From: Muricea muricata
Lineage: Eukaryota; Cnidaria; Anthozoa; Malacalcyonacea; Plexauridae
Assembly: GCA_963855995.1 (NCBI GenBank)
Contig: OY979717.1
Location: 29,587,246 to 29,651,245, forward strand
Length of the DNA: 64,000 nucleotides
Direction of reading: 5' to 3'
How positions within the stretch are numbered: position 1 is the first letter of the stretch; every line of letters begins with the position of its first letter. A program made the position numbers and the translations under genes. The notes beneath the pieces were generated by a model that worked only from the letters and a program-made list of their open reading frames with translations, was not told the DNA's origin and did not search any database. Shown in pieces: positions 13,201 to 28,200 of this stretch.

Positions 13201-16200
13201 TAGTTCACTAGTGAAGATATCGATCGCGAGAATATAATAATTTTGTGCTTTCAAAACGGCGATGTGTGTAAGAGCAGCGAAGCAATTTTCACCTTTCCTT
13301 GTTTCAAGAAAAAAAATACAAGTTTGTGTCAAAAAAAATGGAAGGACTTCAAGTAAATCACCAAAAGCATGTGCAGGTACTCTTTGAGTTTGAATAATAT
13401 GATATAATAAGTTGAAATAAAGCTAAGTTTTTAGCATTATCGATCGAAAATTAATAATAGCTACTGACTTGCGAGTTCTCATAATGAAAAAAAAATTACT
13501 TATTCGCGGTGATAAAATTTATATCTTCGCACGGTCGTGTAATATCCTGTATATATAATACATGATAAAGAACAACAGCTCATTGGGCATAGTGCATTCT
13601 TCACGTAATCATGTGGTGATAAAAAAATGAACTCAAACTGAAATACCACTTTAAAATTGTATTGGAGCTTCAAAGAAAAGAAAAAAAATTTTGTATCTTA
13701 TTCACTTTAAGATACAGAAGTATTTCGTCAAATGGTTTATCAGCATACATGCCAAATTTTTCCATCCATAATAAACAAAAATCTTTTCTTTTTCTTCCAA
13801 CAAAACATAATGAAGTAAAAGTATTGTGATAAGAAACACGCAAAATCATTTACCTTTATACTTTTTAAATTCAAAATGAGTGTGAACAATATCACTGTAC
13901 GAAAGAAGAGCAATTTCCGTTTCAGAATCGTCGACGTTCAACGCCTTAACCAAATCCTTAGCAAACATCTTCACTTTTCGAAAATCTGATTGTCCAAGGT
14001 TCCTTGACGATTCCATCACAATCGCAAGATCCAGCGGTTTTTGACAGACTACAATAGAAAAAAAATATGCATGTTAAGCCTGAAAACAATGGTTGGCGTA
14101 CGCCCTTGCCGGGATAAGTCTTAAATGTACGGTATCTGAAATGCCACAGTCTGGCCTTGAAGAAATATTTTATTACGGTATCTGGCCGTAGAAACTAGGT
14201 AGAGCCAGACTGTCGTCCCATCTCATCGGGGCTGCTTGATCAGGCAATAGATCAAGCCGCCCCAATGAGGTGGGAACACAGTCTGAGTCAACCTAATGCC
14301 TCCAGCATCTGTTCGTATAGACAGTTAATCGCTCATAAACATCCATGTGTTACAGTAATTTGCATGTCACGAAAACCATACATATATGGCACGACCTTTG
14401 CCACGATGCATACGTACCCCAAGAAGGATTTAAGCACGTTTTGCGACAGCCATCATAGCAGCATTTGGAAAATCCGGGACATTCATGATCACCATTACAA
14501 GAATTATTTTGAGTCAAGCAGAATGACTTCAGCGGTCGTGGACACTGCCCTGATTTATCTAATAAATTGAAAAACAGTGAGTATTATATGGAATTATTCC
14601 TTTATTGTAAAATTTCTACGCTTGGGACGGAAGCACTTAGTCCGCATGTAAATAAAATCGCACTCTTGGAAGAAGAGTTTTGTTCAAGGTCGAAATTGTT
14701 TGGCACTTTCAGATAATTAATATGGCACTAAACCAATTTTGAAATAATTTTGGAAGTTGCATGTTTTCAAATAAGGACAGCAATACTCGTCCTTTACGGC
14801 ACATGATTGTGTAATAAAGAGGTGAATATGCCATATGAAAATTTCCCATTTGATTTCACATGTGAAGTTGAACTTTCACAAGTGAAGTTTCAAAATTCCA
14901 AACGCGAAAAAAATATTTCTCTCGTGAAATTAGCTTTCACATCAAAACTACTAATTTCACATGTAAAAAAATATGAAATTTCACAAAATGAAATTCAAAA
15001 TGTAAAATGATCATGTTCTAATTCCAAATAAAATTTCAGATATAATATTATAAGCAAAGTTTTTATACAGGTAAAAGATTGAAGACGATATATTTACACA
15101 GTTCAGGTTATCACACCAATACTTGATACTATATAGCAAATAAATTCAGAAAGGCCAATTTATTCTATACAACAAAAATACAAATTTCAACAACGAATGA
15201 TATTACCAAAGCTAATTCAGTCTGTTTAGTTCTATCGCTCATGCGTTTAATGCACCCAACTTCAAGCATTACAGTCTAAGGCTTGTGCAAAAGTAGTTGC
15301 TTAATCTTACCTGAGCAAAGTTTCTTAGTGATGGTGTTTATAAATGGTGATAAGTTTTCATAAAATATCGATTTGTAGAATTGATCTGTACTGGATACCA
15401 TGTCCCTCAAGTACTGAAAGGAAGATTGAGGACCACTTCCCACGGTCCAGATATCCACTGTGCTCTTTAGCAACGCTGACAGTTCTTTTAACCTGCTTAA
15501 ACTGCTCGATGGCGGACCTGAACTTAGAATAATCAGAACACTTGGAACGCCCTATAATGCAAAATAGAAAACATATTGCAATGACTGGGCGTCACACAGC
15601 TGTACTTGATAAGGGGAGGGAAAGATAGTATAATAGAAGATTCTATTTAAGTATTGTGGTTTTGAAGTCACGTCGCAATATTTTTTTACCAATCTTGTTT
15701 CACGGAAACCAGGCTTAATGATGATCTTCCCAACGTTTCAACGCTGCTTCCAACCTTCCAATATACAAAGAGCAGCGTTTTCAAATCCCTTCTGACAAAG
15801 ACCCCATACACTGGAGTATCACAATGTTTGGCCATCAATGAAATCCCAGGCTATGTACTCATTAAAACCATTGCTCATAGAAGAGATGACTTGGAAACTT
15901 GTTAGAATTACAATTCAAGCCATTATTGTGCAGATTAAGGTTCCTCATCGTCACGTGCGTATTATATTCTCACTTATCGAGAAAACTTAGTCAAAAACAC
16001 AATACTCGAGTGACAACGAAGGACTATATTTTTTGCATAAAGGTTTACCAACATAGATATAATACGTTGTATTGTATTTTAGTATAATTTCTTCAGTAAA
16101 CAATGGTTTTCGAGTATTTTGATTAGTTACCCGACTAGTAAATATGAGGCATTATTTACTAGTTACAATTTTTCAAAACGGCCGCCAATGAAAATCGGTT

Positions 16201-19200
16201 TGATATTTTATACTTTTGCCAAAATTGACAAATGGAGAAAAATTGCACTATTACAAAGTCAAAGAATATAAACAAACTTTGATGTTAAACATCTATTGTG
16301 ATACACTGTCTGCAAATAACTTATCAAATACTTTATTACATGAGTATAGAGATTTATTCATCGATATGGCTGTGCGTAATAATCGTTCCAAATTAGCAAT
16401 AGCCAATCGGCATCAAGAACGATAAAATTTCACTCGGTGAAAAATCATCGTTCACGGCCTTTGATTGGACGAACGATGTTTTTTCACCAGTGAAAATTTA
16501 TCGTTCAGTGTTCTGATTGGCTGATCCGAACGTGCAACACCTGCTCGCAGGCTAGTTTAAACATGGAGTCTGATTTTACAAGTATTTTTTTAACTCACCG
16601 AAAAGAGAGATTTAAGACAATTTCACTGATAAAACAAGCACCTAAAATCATAACGACGACATTCGTGGCCTCATTAACTTGAAATAAACCTCATGGTTTC
16701 ATTTTCAGCAAGAAAACAAAGCAATAAATGGTAAGAAATTCCATTTTAATATTTTGCTTGAGCATTTGTTTTTGTCAGTAAGATATATCCGTATCTTTAT
16801 ACACTCATCTTTATACTCATATAATAAACAAATTACTTCATGGTTGGTTCGTTTGTACGATTTTTATTATTCACTCGTTGTGAAGGATCGCTAAACTCAC
16901 TCGTTCGCTGCGCTCACTCGTTCCTTTAACGATCCTTCACAACTCGTGAATAAAAATCGTACGCACTCACCAACCATGAAGTAATCTCTATTTCTTCACT
17001 ATTTAAAAATTACAGATAAACTTTAGTTTTTACCTAGAAATTTTCCGAAGTAAACTGTATTCATAAAAGTAGTGCATTTTATACATGTTTTACTAAGCCT
17101 ATAGGCTCAGTGATTTTATGGTGAATATTAAACAATTATTGAATGAGGTCGAGCAGAATATGAGGAATTATTAAGGCAGAGGTTTGTGTTATCTGCCAAA
17201 GCCCAAGGCTGGGGCAGATAACACAAGCCGATAATTCCTCATATCCTGCGAGAACCGAATTCAATAATTGTTTTACTATTTTGTCAAAATATTTTAAACT
17301 CAGTTTAAACGCTTGCTATTTTAAGTAAGAATTAAGGCACAAGCTGCTAATAATGGAACAGCATGAAATTGCTCAGAAACTTTAATAAGCCGATAGACTA
17401 CGAAAAAAATATTCTTAAAACAATTGTCAGATTACAAGGTCAGTCAAAAGGCGCATAAATTATAGCGTGACGTCATATCTTGTTTCAATATACGACGAAA
17501 TGCCCCAAATTTGGGCAACTACCAAGCGGATACGACGATTTCACCAACAGCTACTAACCAATCAAAACTCCTAAAATATTTTCAATAAATAATAATCACG
17601 AATCATCAATTCGCCTCTGCTAGATCTGCACCTATTTGTTGACTTTCACCACTTGTGAGGCAAATTAAGAACAGTGAAAATAAAAAAACGACACATATAA
17701 AAACCCCAAATGTAAATAAATAAATAAGCACAATAAAAACATTCATAGTGTGTAAAAGGTATATACACAGACCAACCTGTCGCTTTCCTGCTTCGAGTGA
17801 AAATACGTCAGAGTGAACTTTTTCCAAACCAAGATCAAGACGCCTTTCTCCGTTGCGTGTTTTGTCCAAGCTATGGATTTTTATCAAAATTTCCCTTGCG
17901 TTAAAATTGTCCTTAAATTTCAACAAGACTTTTGCGTGTTTGTCAAAGGTTGCGATGGAAATCCTTGCGCCAGTTTCCGAGATACTAAATCCATTCGCCA
18001 TCTCTTTCATGAAATCTTTTACCCGATGCATTTCTTCCTCACTAACTGAATATGATGTATCCACGAGGAATGCGATCTCCAAAGCCTTAAAACAACCTGC
18101 ATTTGGAAAGTAAATGTGGCAATTAGTTATACCAATACACAAAACACAATACTTTGTAACACAAAAAGGGGGGGGGGGAGGGGATGTGCCCTGGCTTCAG
18201 TGAACTTCCAATTAACAAGTACTTCCGAGTTACAAGTATACACAGTGAATAGGCACTTCGTATTATATGCGATATGCGAACGTGACATGATAATGATTTA
18301 CCTTGTCTGGGTCCGATACATCTTCGATTGCAACCATTTTGACAGCATTTTCTATCACCTGAACAATCTTTATCGACTTGACATTCTTCAAAATTACTGG
18401 CAGGACAATTTTCGGGAACTCTGGTGTAAGGACATTTACCCTCTTTGCCTTAAAAGCACATATCAACCTTTTTATCTATCTTTAATTAACATCAGTTTGG
18501 ATGTAAGACGAGCCATGTGTGACAGGAGAAGAGAGCGGTAAAATGCATAGACTTCTGGATGGACCAGTTCAGGAAAAATTGATGTTAAAACAGTCCAAAA
18601 ATTATTCATGTTTTGCTATCGCTATTTTGTTGTGTTGCCGTCCATTACATGTGTTGGCATAAACAAATTTAAGTTAATAAATGAGGCAAAACTGGGACAA
18701 GTAAGAATTTTGGTTCTGTTTCTTTTGATCGCCACAAAAATTATACATTTGAACACCTTGATCAGACAATTAGCCCTAAGCAAGATATTATGTTAAAAAT
18801 AAGCCATGTTTAAATGAGTATCGTCCACAGTTTACAGGGATAAAATTTTCTTTTTAAATAAAGAAGCAAATTCTTAGAAATAAACAATCAGCCTCGACCT
18901 TTATTTGGAATGTATTTGCTAGATGCATGTATCATAGGGGGAAAACGAAACCATTTATTATTGAATATTTTTTAGGTCTTTTTAGGTCTTTTATTTCAGA
19001 ATTACTTGTAACTTAAATATGACATTTTCAGTGGCGGATCCAGGGTAAGTCAAAATAAATTATAACAGCTCAATTTTAAATTCAAAATAACTTTATAACA
19101 ATGTCATAGGTTATGAATTTCAAAAGAATAAAATCTAACCAATGAAGTTGCTTTGAAGGTATTTTAAAATGTAAATATATCCTAGAATGAGCTGTTGTAA

Positions 19201-22200
19201 TTTATTTTGACTTACGCTAGATCCGCCACTGGACATTTTGTCGTCCAAGTGATGAGAAATAATTTAGGAAACCAACATTTTTCGCTCGACCATTCAACTT
19301 ACTTTTACAACTAGATGAAACGATAGATCGAGGTAGGCGACCCAGCAAGTCTGCGATAGTTGGCGCCAGCTTAAAATTCTCCTGCACGGGATAGCTTGAA
19401 ATTCTCCTCATGGTAGATGTGTCAATATTTGCTCCATATGCCACACCGATCACATCTACTCCTAACGATCGTAACTGCTCGACTGCAGCGTCAATCGCTG
19501 GCTTATTTTGAAATTCATCAGCAACACCGACGACAATTAATTTCTTTGGTGCACCTGAAGACAAAACACGGCAATGTGTTAGTGAGGGTTGATATCAATA
19601 TATAATATATGGTCATCGTTCACTGTACAAAATCCACGCACGTGATTGGTCAAAATCAGTCATATGTGGTTTTGTTACGTGGCAACAACGAGTCTTTTGA
19701 GTGCAGTATTGACAATATAACGCATAGAAAACGTGCATTATTCATTCAAGGTCTTCAAATTTTGAACAAAGCAATAAATGAAGACAAAATTAACCAAATT
19801 TATGATGAAGCAAGTTCTAAAACAATGAAAAGGCAAACAAAGCGCAGCTTTCCAATACTTACATGTGCAAGATTTAGAGCAAGCAGTGAACTCAGATCAT
19901 GTACTAAAAGTGTTAGAGACCATCAAGTTCGTGTTTTGTTTACAAATAACGCACTTACTAAACGTAAAGTCTCTAACCCTATAAGCAAGATATTTTTCAC
20001 ATCGTCACTAGCAATGATATCGATCACGTGACCAGTGATTTTGTGTTTTCAAAATAGCGATGTCTGTAGAAGCAGCGAACCAATTTTTAAGCGTTGTTCA
20101 AAGAAAAAACTACGTATTTGTGCCGAACAAAATTGAAGGACGTCACGAAGAACTTCGGGTGAATATCACCAGAAGCATATGCAGGTACTCTTTGACTTGA
20201 AATTAAGCTCTTTTACTTGGGTTTTTAAAATATGACTATACAATAAACAGAACATTACACAGCGCACCGCCGTGTAAAGGCCTGATTCCACGCCAGCAAA
20301 ATTCTTTGCGAGAACCTGCATGTTTATGCGGAATACAGACGGTTGCACATGAATAATTCCATTGAATTCACTCTATGTGCGAAAAAATTTCGCCTCGCTA
20401 GTGAGTAGAAATCAGTTCTACTCACTGCGAAAGCGAAAAAAAGTGACAGAATTGAAAAGAATCAGTCATGCCCAACCATCCGTAGTTCGCATAAGCAGCT
20501 TCTCGCGAAGAATTTCGCTGGCGTGGAATCAGGCCTTAATATCCTCTATATCAAAATACCGTTTAGGACTTTTTTACAAATAAATTCTCTCTAATTTTAG
20601 TGCATATGGATATGTCCATCAAATCTGGACTTCTTGTTTGATTTAAAGAAAAATACCGTACTTTGCTATGTTATTCTTATATATCCACCGAAACTTTTAT
20701 AACAATATAGATGGACAAATACATGTTTCGTAACAACAGTTATAGAAAAGTTAAAACTCTTACTTTGACGAACCCCATTGCGAAGAGTAAACAAATCATT
20801 TGCGGCAGCATGTAGGACAACATCCAGTCTATTTGCACCCTGTCCACTATCACTTTTTGTTATCCTATTCATCAGTTTCTTCAGTTCATTCAAATCATAC
20901 TGTTGATCAAACTTGATATGAACTTCCGCATCTTTGTGATAAACCATTAGACCCACATGGACATTATCTGCCCCAGGCACAACGTAATCTAATGTTTTCT
21001 TGACAAAATCTCGAAGGTCATCAAATTCGGCAAAGGAATTCGATGGAATGGCAAATCCGATATCAACTGCATCGCTGCATGCTGGAAAAAATACAAGATA
21101 TATTTTTGAGCACACAAAATTTAGCACACAACAGGACTGCAGAAAATTTTAATTTCCGGGACTACAAAGTCAATCAAAACATTTTCTGCAAGCAAACTAT
21201 TCTATCACCGCTAAACAAGATATACAAGAAAGTAGAATGCAAAATACACCAGTCCTAGTGTCTTTATATAATTATGTGCTAGCAAAAAGTGACCCTTACC
21301 TTGATCGTACGTTACCTATTCGATGACCTATCCTTATCATAAGTATACGTGGATCGCGAATCTCAAAATAAACAAAAGAGTTTACTACTCACTTCGTGCA
21401 AGATTTATGGTAATTCCTGCGTGTATTTTTCAAAACCTTGATTCTGTTTGGTCAGTTTCAGTTAAACAATTTGAATAACATAGCAAGTACACGCGAAAGT
21501 GAGTAACCTTTGAGAATCGCGATCCATGTATTTATCTAAGGGTGTATCAAGTGCGTGTAGGGAAATATTTCTCTTTCTTTCTGTTACCTGTTCTTGGAGA
21601 TTTTACAGTTTTATCATCGGTTTTTTCGGCCAACCTCAAAACATTTCTATTCTAGGACCATCGGTCCTGGGGTCATCCACAATAGTCAGCCCTGGCATGC
21701 AGTGTAAAAACATTACAAACTCGTGCTCCTATAACATTTAAACTCACGGTCTCTTTATGGACCATATTGTGAACTTCGTCACATCTCCGCCTTTTACATA
21801 AACCAGAGTGCAAAAATTTGCCTCTGCATAAACCAGAGTGCAAAAATTAGACAAGATGCATATTTAAGAATCCATGGAGAACACAAATGTGCATTATTTC
21901 ATGCGCATTCCATCCCTGTCACCCTGCTATGCTAATTCTTACCGCGTACGTACCCGTAGAAGGAAATTGTAATGGATCTTTATTAGGAATACAATGAAAT
22001 TTTTGCTTTCTGACCATGATATTTGTACGTTTGCATACCATGGCAAATGTCTGGCTATTTCATGGATTTTCGCAAAAATAATATCGTTGAATTCGGCAGA
22101 TTATTACTAGTATGGAAGGCATTTCGATACAATTGGATTGGCATTTTTTCCGCTCTATGCAGATCACAATATACACAAAAACCTACAACACAACTCACTT

Positions 22201-25200
22201 TTGCACGAACGAAGAGCAACTTCTTCGTGTAAACTTTTTAGATCATCAAAAGATTTTGGATTATACACAGTCTTCTCCCCCGATGTGAGTGCTTTGAACT
22301 CATCAACTCTAACGCCATCACCGACGGCAACAACGAGCAGCTCAACTTGACCATCCTTTAAAGATTTTGCAAGCTCACGTAACTTTGCTAAGTTTTGATT
22401 CCATAAGTTTCCAACACCGTCCGTTATAATGACAAGGAACTAGATAATATTGAGAATATGATACAAATACAAATGAACAAGTTGTCAATTATACGCCTTG
22501 TAATCAGTTCAAAACAAAAGGACGACCATGGGAATAAAAAAAGGAGTACAACAAAACTGAGAGAAGCTGGAAGCAGCGCAAAAGGAAACTGCGGAAATAT
22601 TGTTTGCGAAATATTTTTCCTTTCAGGCATGTAATTACCCTAGTTGCAACGAAAAACATTAATCGACATGAAAATTTTGTAAAAATTGGCACATTTCTTC
22701 TAAAAAATATGTTAGGAGTGGATAAACTTGGCCTGATTTGTATAGGTGATCACGCGATGTCGAGCACAATTTGGGAGTAACAGTACGAGTGGTGTTTGGA
22801 AATTTTGCCAAAGTTGGACGAGAAAGCTCTTGTTTACACAGTCCATACAATTAACAGTTTGAGCATACGCATTTCTTAAAAACGTTGCTGAGTTACAAAA
22901 ACACTTTGAGCATGCGTATTGGTTCCAATTTGGCAAACAATGAATGCTCCCTTTGCTAAACATTCAAAATGTTTATTTGAAAAGCTTGTGTTATTCCTTA
23001 TTAAAGTCTTACAAGAAATTTTGTAAGAGAATGATAAAACAACTATTGAACTCGTGAAATATCGTGATTTGTCGGTGGCCTCGCAGATCAACTATTTATC
23101 TCTGCAAATAATTGATTTTCTCGCCACCGAAAAATCACGATATTTTGCCCAACCTTGTCCAATAATTGATAAATATCAACATCATACCGACCTCTTACCA
23201 ATTACCGTCCATGCAGTAATATTGTCACGGTAGTAAAAAATAAATAACTAAAAACAGAATTACCCTCGGGGTCTTATCTCGTTTTCCACCAGCGAATGAA
23301 AACATGTCATCGTTAGCCATTGCCAATGCCAAATCTAGTCTATCCGAACCAGGTATCTGTGGAATACCATCAATTCTCTTCGCCAGATTTTCTCTCGTTA
23401 GATCACGTCTTTGCAACTGGTTGAAATCAAATGCCATTCTAGCTCGGTCTCCAAATGCAATAGCTGCCACGTGCGTTCCTCCTTCTTCAATGTTAAACTC
23501 CTCAAGCAGATCTTTCATGAACGTTTTGATTCTGTTAAAATTTTTTGGCGTTATAGAGGTGGATGCGTCAAGCACGAAACCTAGATCTACTGCAATGTCG
23601 CACGAAAAATCTGAAAAAAAGTAAATAACGGTATGATCAGCAGCAATATACCCAACAGCTTCTTGCATAAGCCTAGTTCCATTAGCCCGGTTTCCTAGTC
23701 TGGTTACTGTGTATCTTTTTTGTGAGCCGTATTCCAATCAGTCGTTCTTATGTGCCGATCTTTGCTGAAACTTTTTTTAGATACTGGTTGGAAAACTCGG
23801 CTACGCCTCGCGTTTTATTTAAGGGTTAGAGGCTGTTGTGAAAAATTGCATTGGATACTCCGGACGGAGATCTCAGCTTAGTTAGAAATATTAAAGCCCA
23901 GACAACAAATAGAGCCATAACGTAACAGAACAAATTTAAAAATATATATATTTAATAAAGCTAACGTTTCGTTGCTACAGTTGCAACATCTTCAGAGCAA
24001 TAAAAGTATTACAATATGTGCAAAAGCTTTATAGAAAGCGAAATACTATATTTTTTTTTATTAATATTTTGCTTTGTATCAAGCTTTTGCACATATTGTA
24101 ATACTTTTATTGCTCTGAAGATGTTGCAAGCATAGCAACGAAACGTTAGCTTTATTAAATATATTTTTTAAAAATTTATTCTGTGTAGTTATGTTATGGC
24201 TCTATTAAAGCTGTTGTGAGCTCTATTGAGCTTTAACACTGCTCGAATTTGCTGCCCTTTCCGTACTTTAAGAACTGTTTCGTCTTCAAACTGGTTAAAT
24301 TCGTCTTCATTTCATCGATTTTTACAAAATTTATAGCCATTTTAAATGAATTATGCACGTTTTCCGTGCGTTATTGCGAATAATGCACTCAAGCAACTCG
24401 TTGTGGTCGGATAACCAAAACACAAATGATTGATTTTGATTAATCGCGTGCGTAGATTTTGAACAGTGAAAGAAGATGATAATTTTATTAAAATCTGATA
24501 AAGCACTCCGGTTCATGTTTTAAATATTACATTGAAACCAGGCTATCTCAGTACATATTGACCTGCGAAAATCTTAAATCATTGTATACCAACATACAGG
24601 GAATAGCGAACAGCAAACAACCTTCATCAAAATGCTCAAAATGACCAGAAAATAAAAAAAAAGATTTTGAATAAAACTTACGTTTTCGTACTTGCATGTC
24701 TAGTTGTACGTAAGAGCAGGCGATAATTGAACCAATGCATTTAGTGAGTTTTTGAACCAAATTCAGCACATTCATTTTTTGGATGCTGCTTCAGAGCAAT
24801 CAGTTTGTACAAGGCAGAGAACTGTATATTAGAACTGGAACAAGACCTTGACTGCCATCTTTGAAGCCAAATTGACCTTGAACAGGCCTCCATGCAAGTT
24901 CAGCCTATTTTTCATGTTTTTGTCAGGGAGTTTGACACCATTGAACGTAAAGAGATTTAATGTCTTCGCTTTGATTGAAGAAGCAGTGTTATAGTTTATG
25001 AACGTATAACTTGGTTTTCGACGGTCCTTTTGAAATGTCCTTTACCGCATTTGTTTGTACTTAATTGTTGCCGCCATATCTTGCCCCCCCCCCCAAACAT
25101 GGGGTTTTTACCTGAAGTTATCGTTCCACTATTTACAGAGTTCGCCGTTACAAATTGTTGGGAGCCTCCAACTAGATTTCTTTAACAACAAAGAATACAA

Positions 25201-28200
25201 CAGCATTGGAAAATTTCGGCTCAAAATCACACTAAATATAATGTGAAGCTTTGCTGAATGCATCTGCTCTCCAAATATTTGACTGAGCATTACAATTATT
25301 GCGTGCATCTGCACACAGTTACCCATGCAAATACAAAATCGTCACATTATCCCAAAATTTTCCCTATTTGCCGTCAGCCATTTTTGATACGGAGGCGGCT
25401 CTTTTGACACCTCCCTGTACTTACGTTTAATTAGGAAGTGAGGCTTTGAGATACCTTTAAGCATTTAATCTACATCATGCATTGCAAATTAGAAATATCC
25501 ATACCCCCCTGACGTACTATTTAAAGCACCATGCAGCAGGAGTATTTCACTAGGAATAAATTCACGAGCGCGAGTGGCTTTGCATCCGATAAAACACGTC
25601 ATGCGAGTGTTTTAAATGGCTTCAAAAACGTTTGCATAATAAGCTAAATCTTTATATCACAATATTTATGCAAAAATCTTTATACAGGGTATCTTAACGC
25701 TACCATGCATCGTGTGTTAAGTTTAACGATTTAATTTTTACATAACAAGAAAGAGGAGTTATTTAGCTTCAAAATGATACCTTTCTTAGATCATAACAGA
25801 AAGGACCAAATACACTTCAAATAAATATTGGCGGTCAAATTCTTCCACCGTGGGAATTGAATATGCAAATTTTGTGTGTTTTCATAATTATGTCGTCCAG
25901 ATAAACGGCGAGTCATTGTCGGTAATCATTCAAGTAGAAAGTTCAGGGATTTTACTCAATGTCGTGGCCGATGTCGATTGCATACGAGAACCAGATTTTA
26001 CTCTCTTGAACTGGGCTGATTTTAGTTCATCTGATCACATTTTCAACATAGTGATTTCGATTCCCTCTTGGAAATTCAATGTTTTTCGTTTTCATCCAGT
26101 ACAAAAATCTCTGCCGGTATAAAAACTGCGTGATTACTGTTCTCTAGCAGGTATAAAGAGACGTTCACGTGTCTTATTTGCCACTTGAGTTTGGACATTA
26201 CTTCATGAAATATTAGTGACTTACAATTGAGGTACAATTTCCAACGCCCCTTTCCCAAAGTCCTTATTAAAATAGCACTCAGTTTTATGCCACGTGTTAT
26301 CTTTCATCGAATACTCCGAGATGCAGTAACATAAATGATCTATTATATCGAATAGATATACCATTTTCTCAACACATAATTAAATTTCTTCCAATTCTTC
26401 GTCAAGTTCTGTCGTTCAGCCTCCGCCATTTTTAATTCATGTAATATTCAAAGGCCCAATCTCACGCCGGGTGATTCAAAATCGAATCTCCCGGGTGTAT
26501 TCGGAGAAAAACCAATGGTCAGAATTTCCTATATGGGGTATGGCATTCGCTGAAAAATACTATGGACACGTGTTACGGATAGAACACTTTGATTGGACGA
26601 GCTAAGTATGAGGTAGATTATATGTGTAACTGGCCATGATAACAGGGGTCATGAATGAATCCTCCAAATGTAAATGTTGCTACTCGTGAATTGGTCTGGA
26701 TAGCTTTCGCCAGCAGCCACCTGCGATGCTGACTTATATACATATTAGAACACTTTATATCAATGGAGAATTCTTACCAGACACTGGATCCCGGCAAACT
26801 GTATAACCACAATTGTCATCACAACATTTCTGATTATTTGGACATTCGACGTCAGCAAAGCAGCCATCATTGAGTTGTTTGGAACAAAACGTCGGAGTCG
26901 GAGAAGGACACTTGCCAGGTTTGGCTCTTATACCTGGAATATCTGGAATATGAAAAAACAATTGCACATTACACAGGCTTTAAAACATCTTTTGCAGACC
27001 CGGGGAACACAATGTCCAACGACTTTAAAAAACGTTCAAAGAACACAAGTTACAATTAAATTTACAAGAAATTTTATAATCCAAACTAAAAACACCAAGC
27101 TTTACGCATAACCTATACTTAAATGCCAGTAATGTGACAACCGCGCGCCACTTGCGGTAGGAGCATCAATTCTTCATTTCGTCTCTCCATCCCCAAATAC
27201 ATATCAATTGTTTTATAAAAAGAGAATGCCGAGCAAATCACTGAAGGGCGGTAACCTGAGTACCAAGCATTGCGCCAAGTTCGCTTCAACGTTTTACAAA
27301 ACGATTTTAATCACAAATAACCAATCCTAGATGCGTGGATGGTTCTCCGTAGTTTCTCAAAGTTACCCAAGTAGGAAAAGTATAGTTTTGTATAAAATTT
27401 CCAAAAAATATAGTTAATAGATTCGGGTTGATTTAAGGAGGCGCAATAGATAGCATGATACCTGGACACCTAACGTCTGAAGTCACCGATCAAGTCATCC
27501 TACAGGATATACACGATAATACTGTCTACTGTGATTGAAATACTAGATTTTTGTGCACCAAAAGGATGGGATTGAAGGTCACATGCCCAAATACGTTCAA
27601 AATGGGTAATTCCAATTGTCTACACTGTGCAGGTTGTCTCGAAAAACCTGCAAACAACATTGAAATCAGACTGTTTTTGTAATTGCATTATATGTTTAAT
27701 CTGAACTGATTCTACACATAAGTATACCAAATTACAATGGAAAGAAATCCTATACATGGCAACTCAGGGCAACGTAGACAACTGGTAATTGCCGAGGTTG
27801 TTGACAGAGGGAATGCATTTCTACTTTTACCAACCTCCACTGTTCACCCACATGCAAGCATGAAATTCATTTCTATCATATTATTTGCTTAGGCATTCTC
27901 AGGATCAATTAATGATGAATCATGTAAATTCTAACACCACCTGATTGGAAAGGTTTGCAGTTTCTTTTAAAAAAATAAACTAATTCTACTGTTTATTGTC
28001 TTTCATTCTTATAACCATCCATTCACAAAACCTCTCAGCACAGGTTCGTAGTGACGCAGTTTTTCTTGAGACACCCTGTGTTGCTGACCGGATCTACTAA
28101 AACATTGTTGATTTGGTGGCATTCATTTTGAATAGTCACGAGAGCTGGAACCTTCTGACCTACGCACTGAAAGTAAATGGCGAATCGAAAGGAACGTCAT

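Noticed and set aside
18116-18541. 141-codon plus-strand open frame
   Set aside because: Antisense to the WAP2 exon and crosses a poly-G tract. No signature of its own.
27625-28080. Possible inverted repeat around GCAGGTTGTCTCGAAAAACC and TTTTTCTTGAGACACCCTGTG
   Set aside because: Arms too short and mismatched to support an element.
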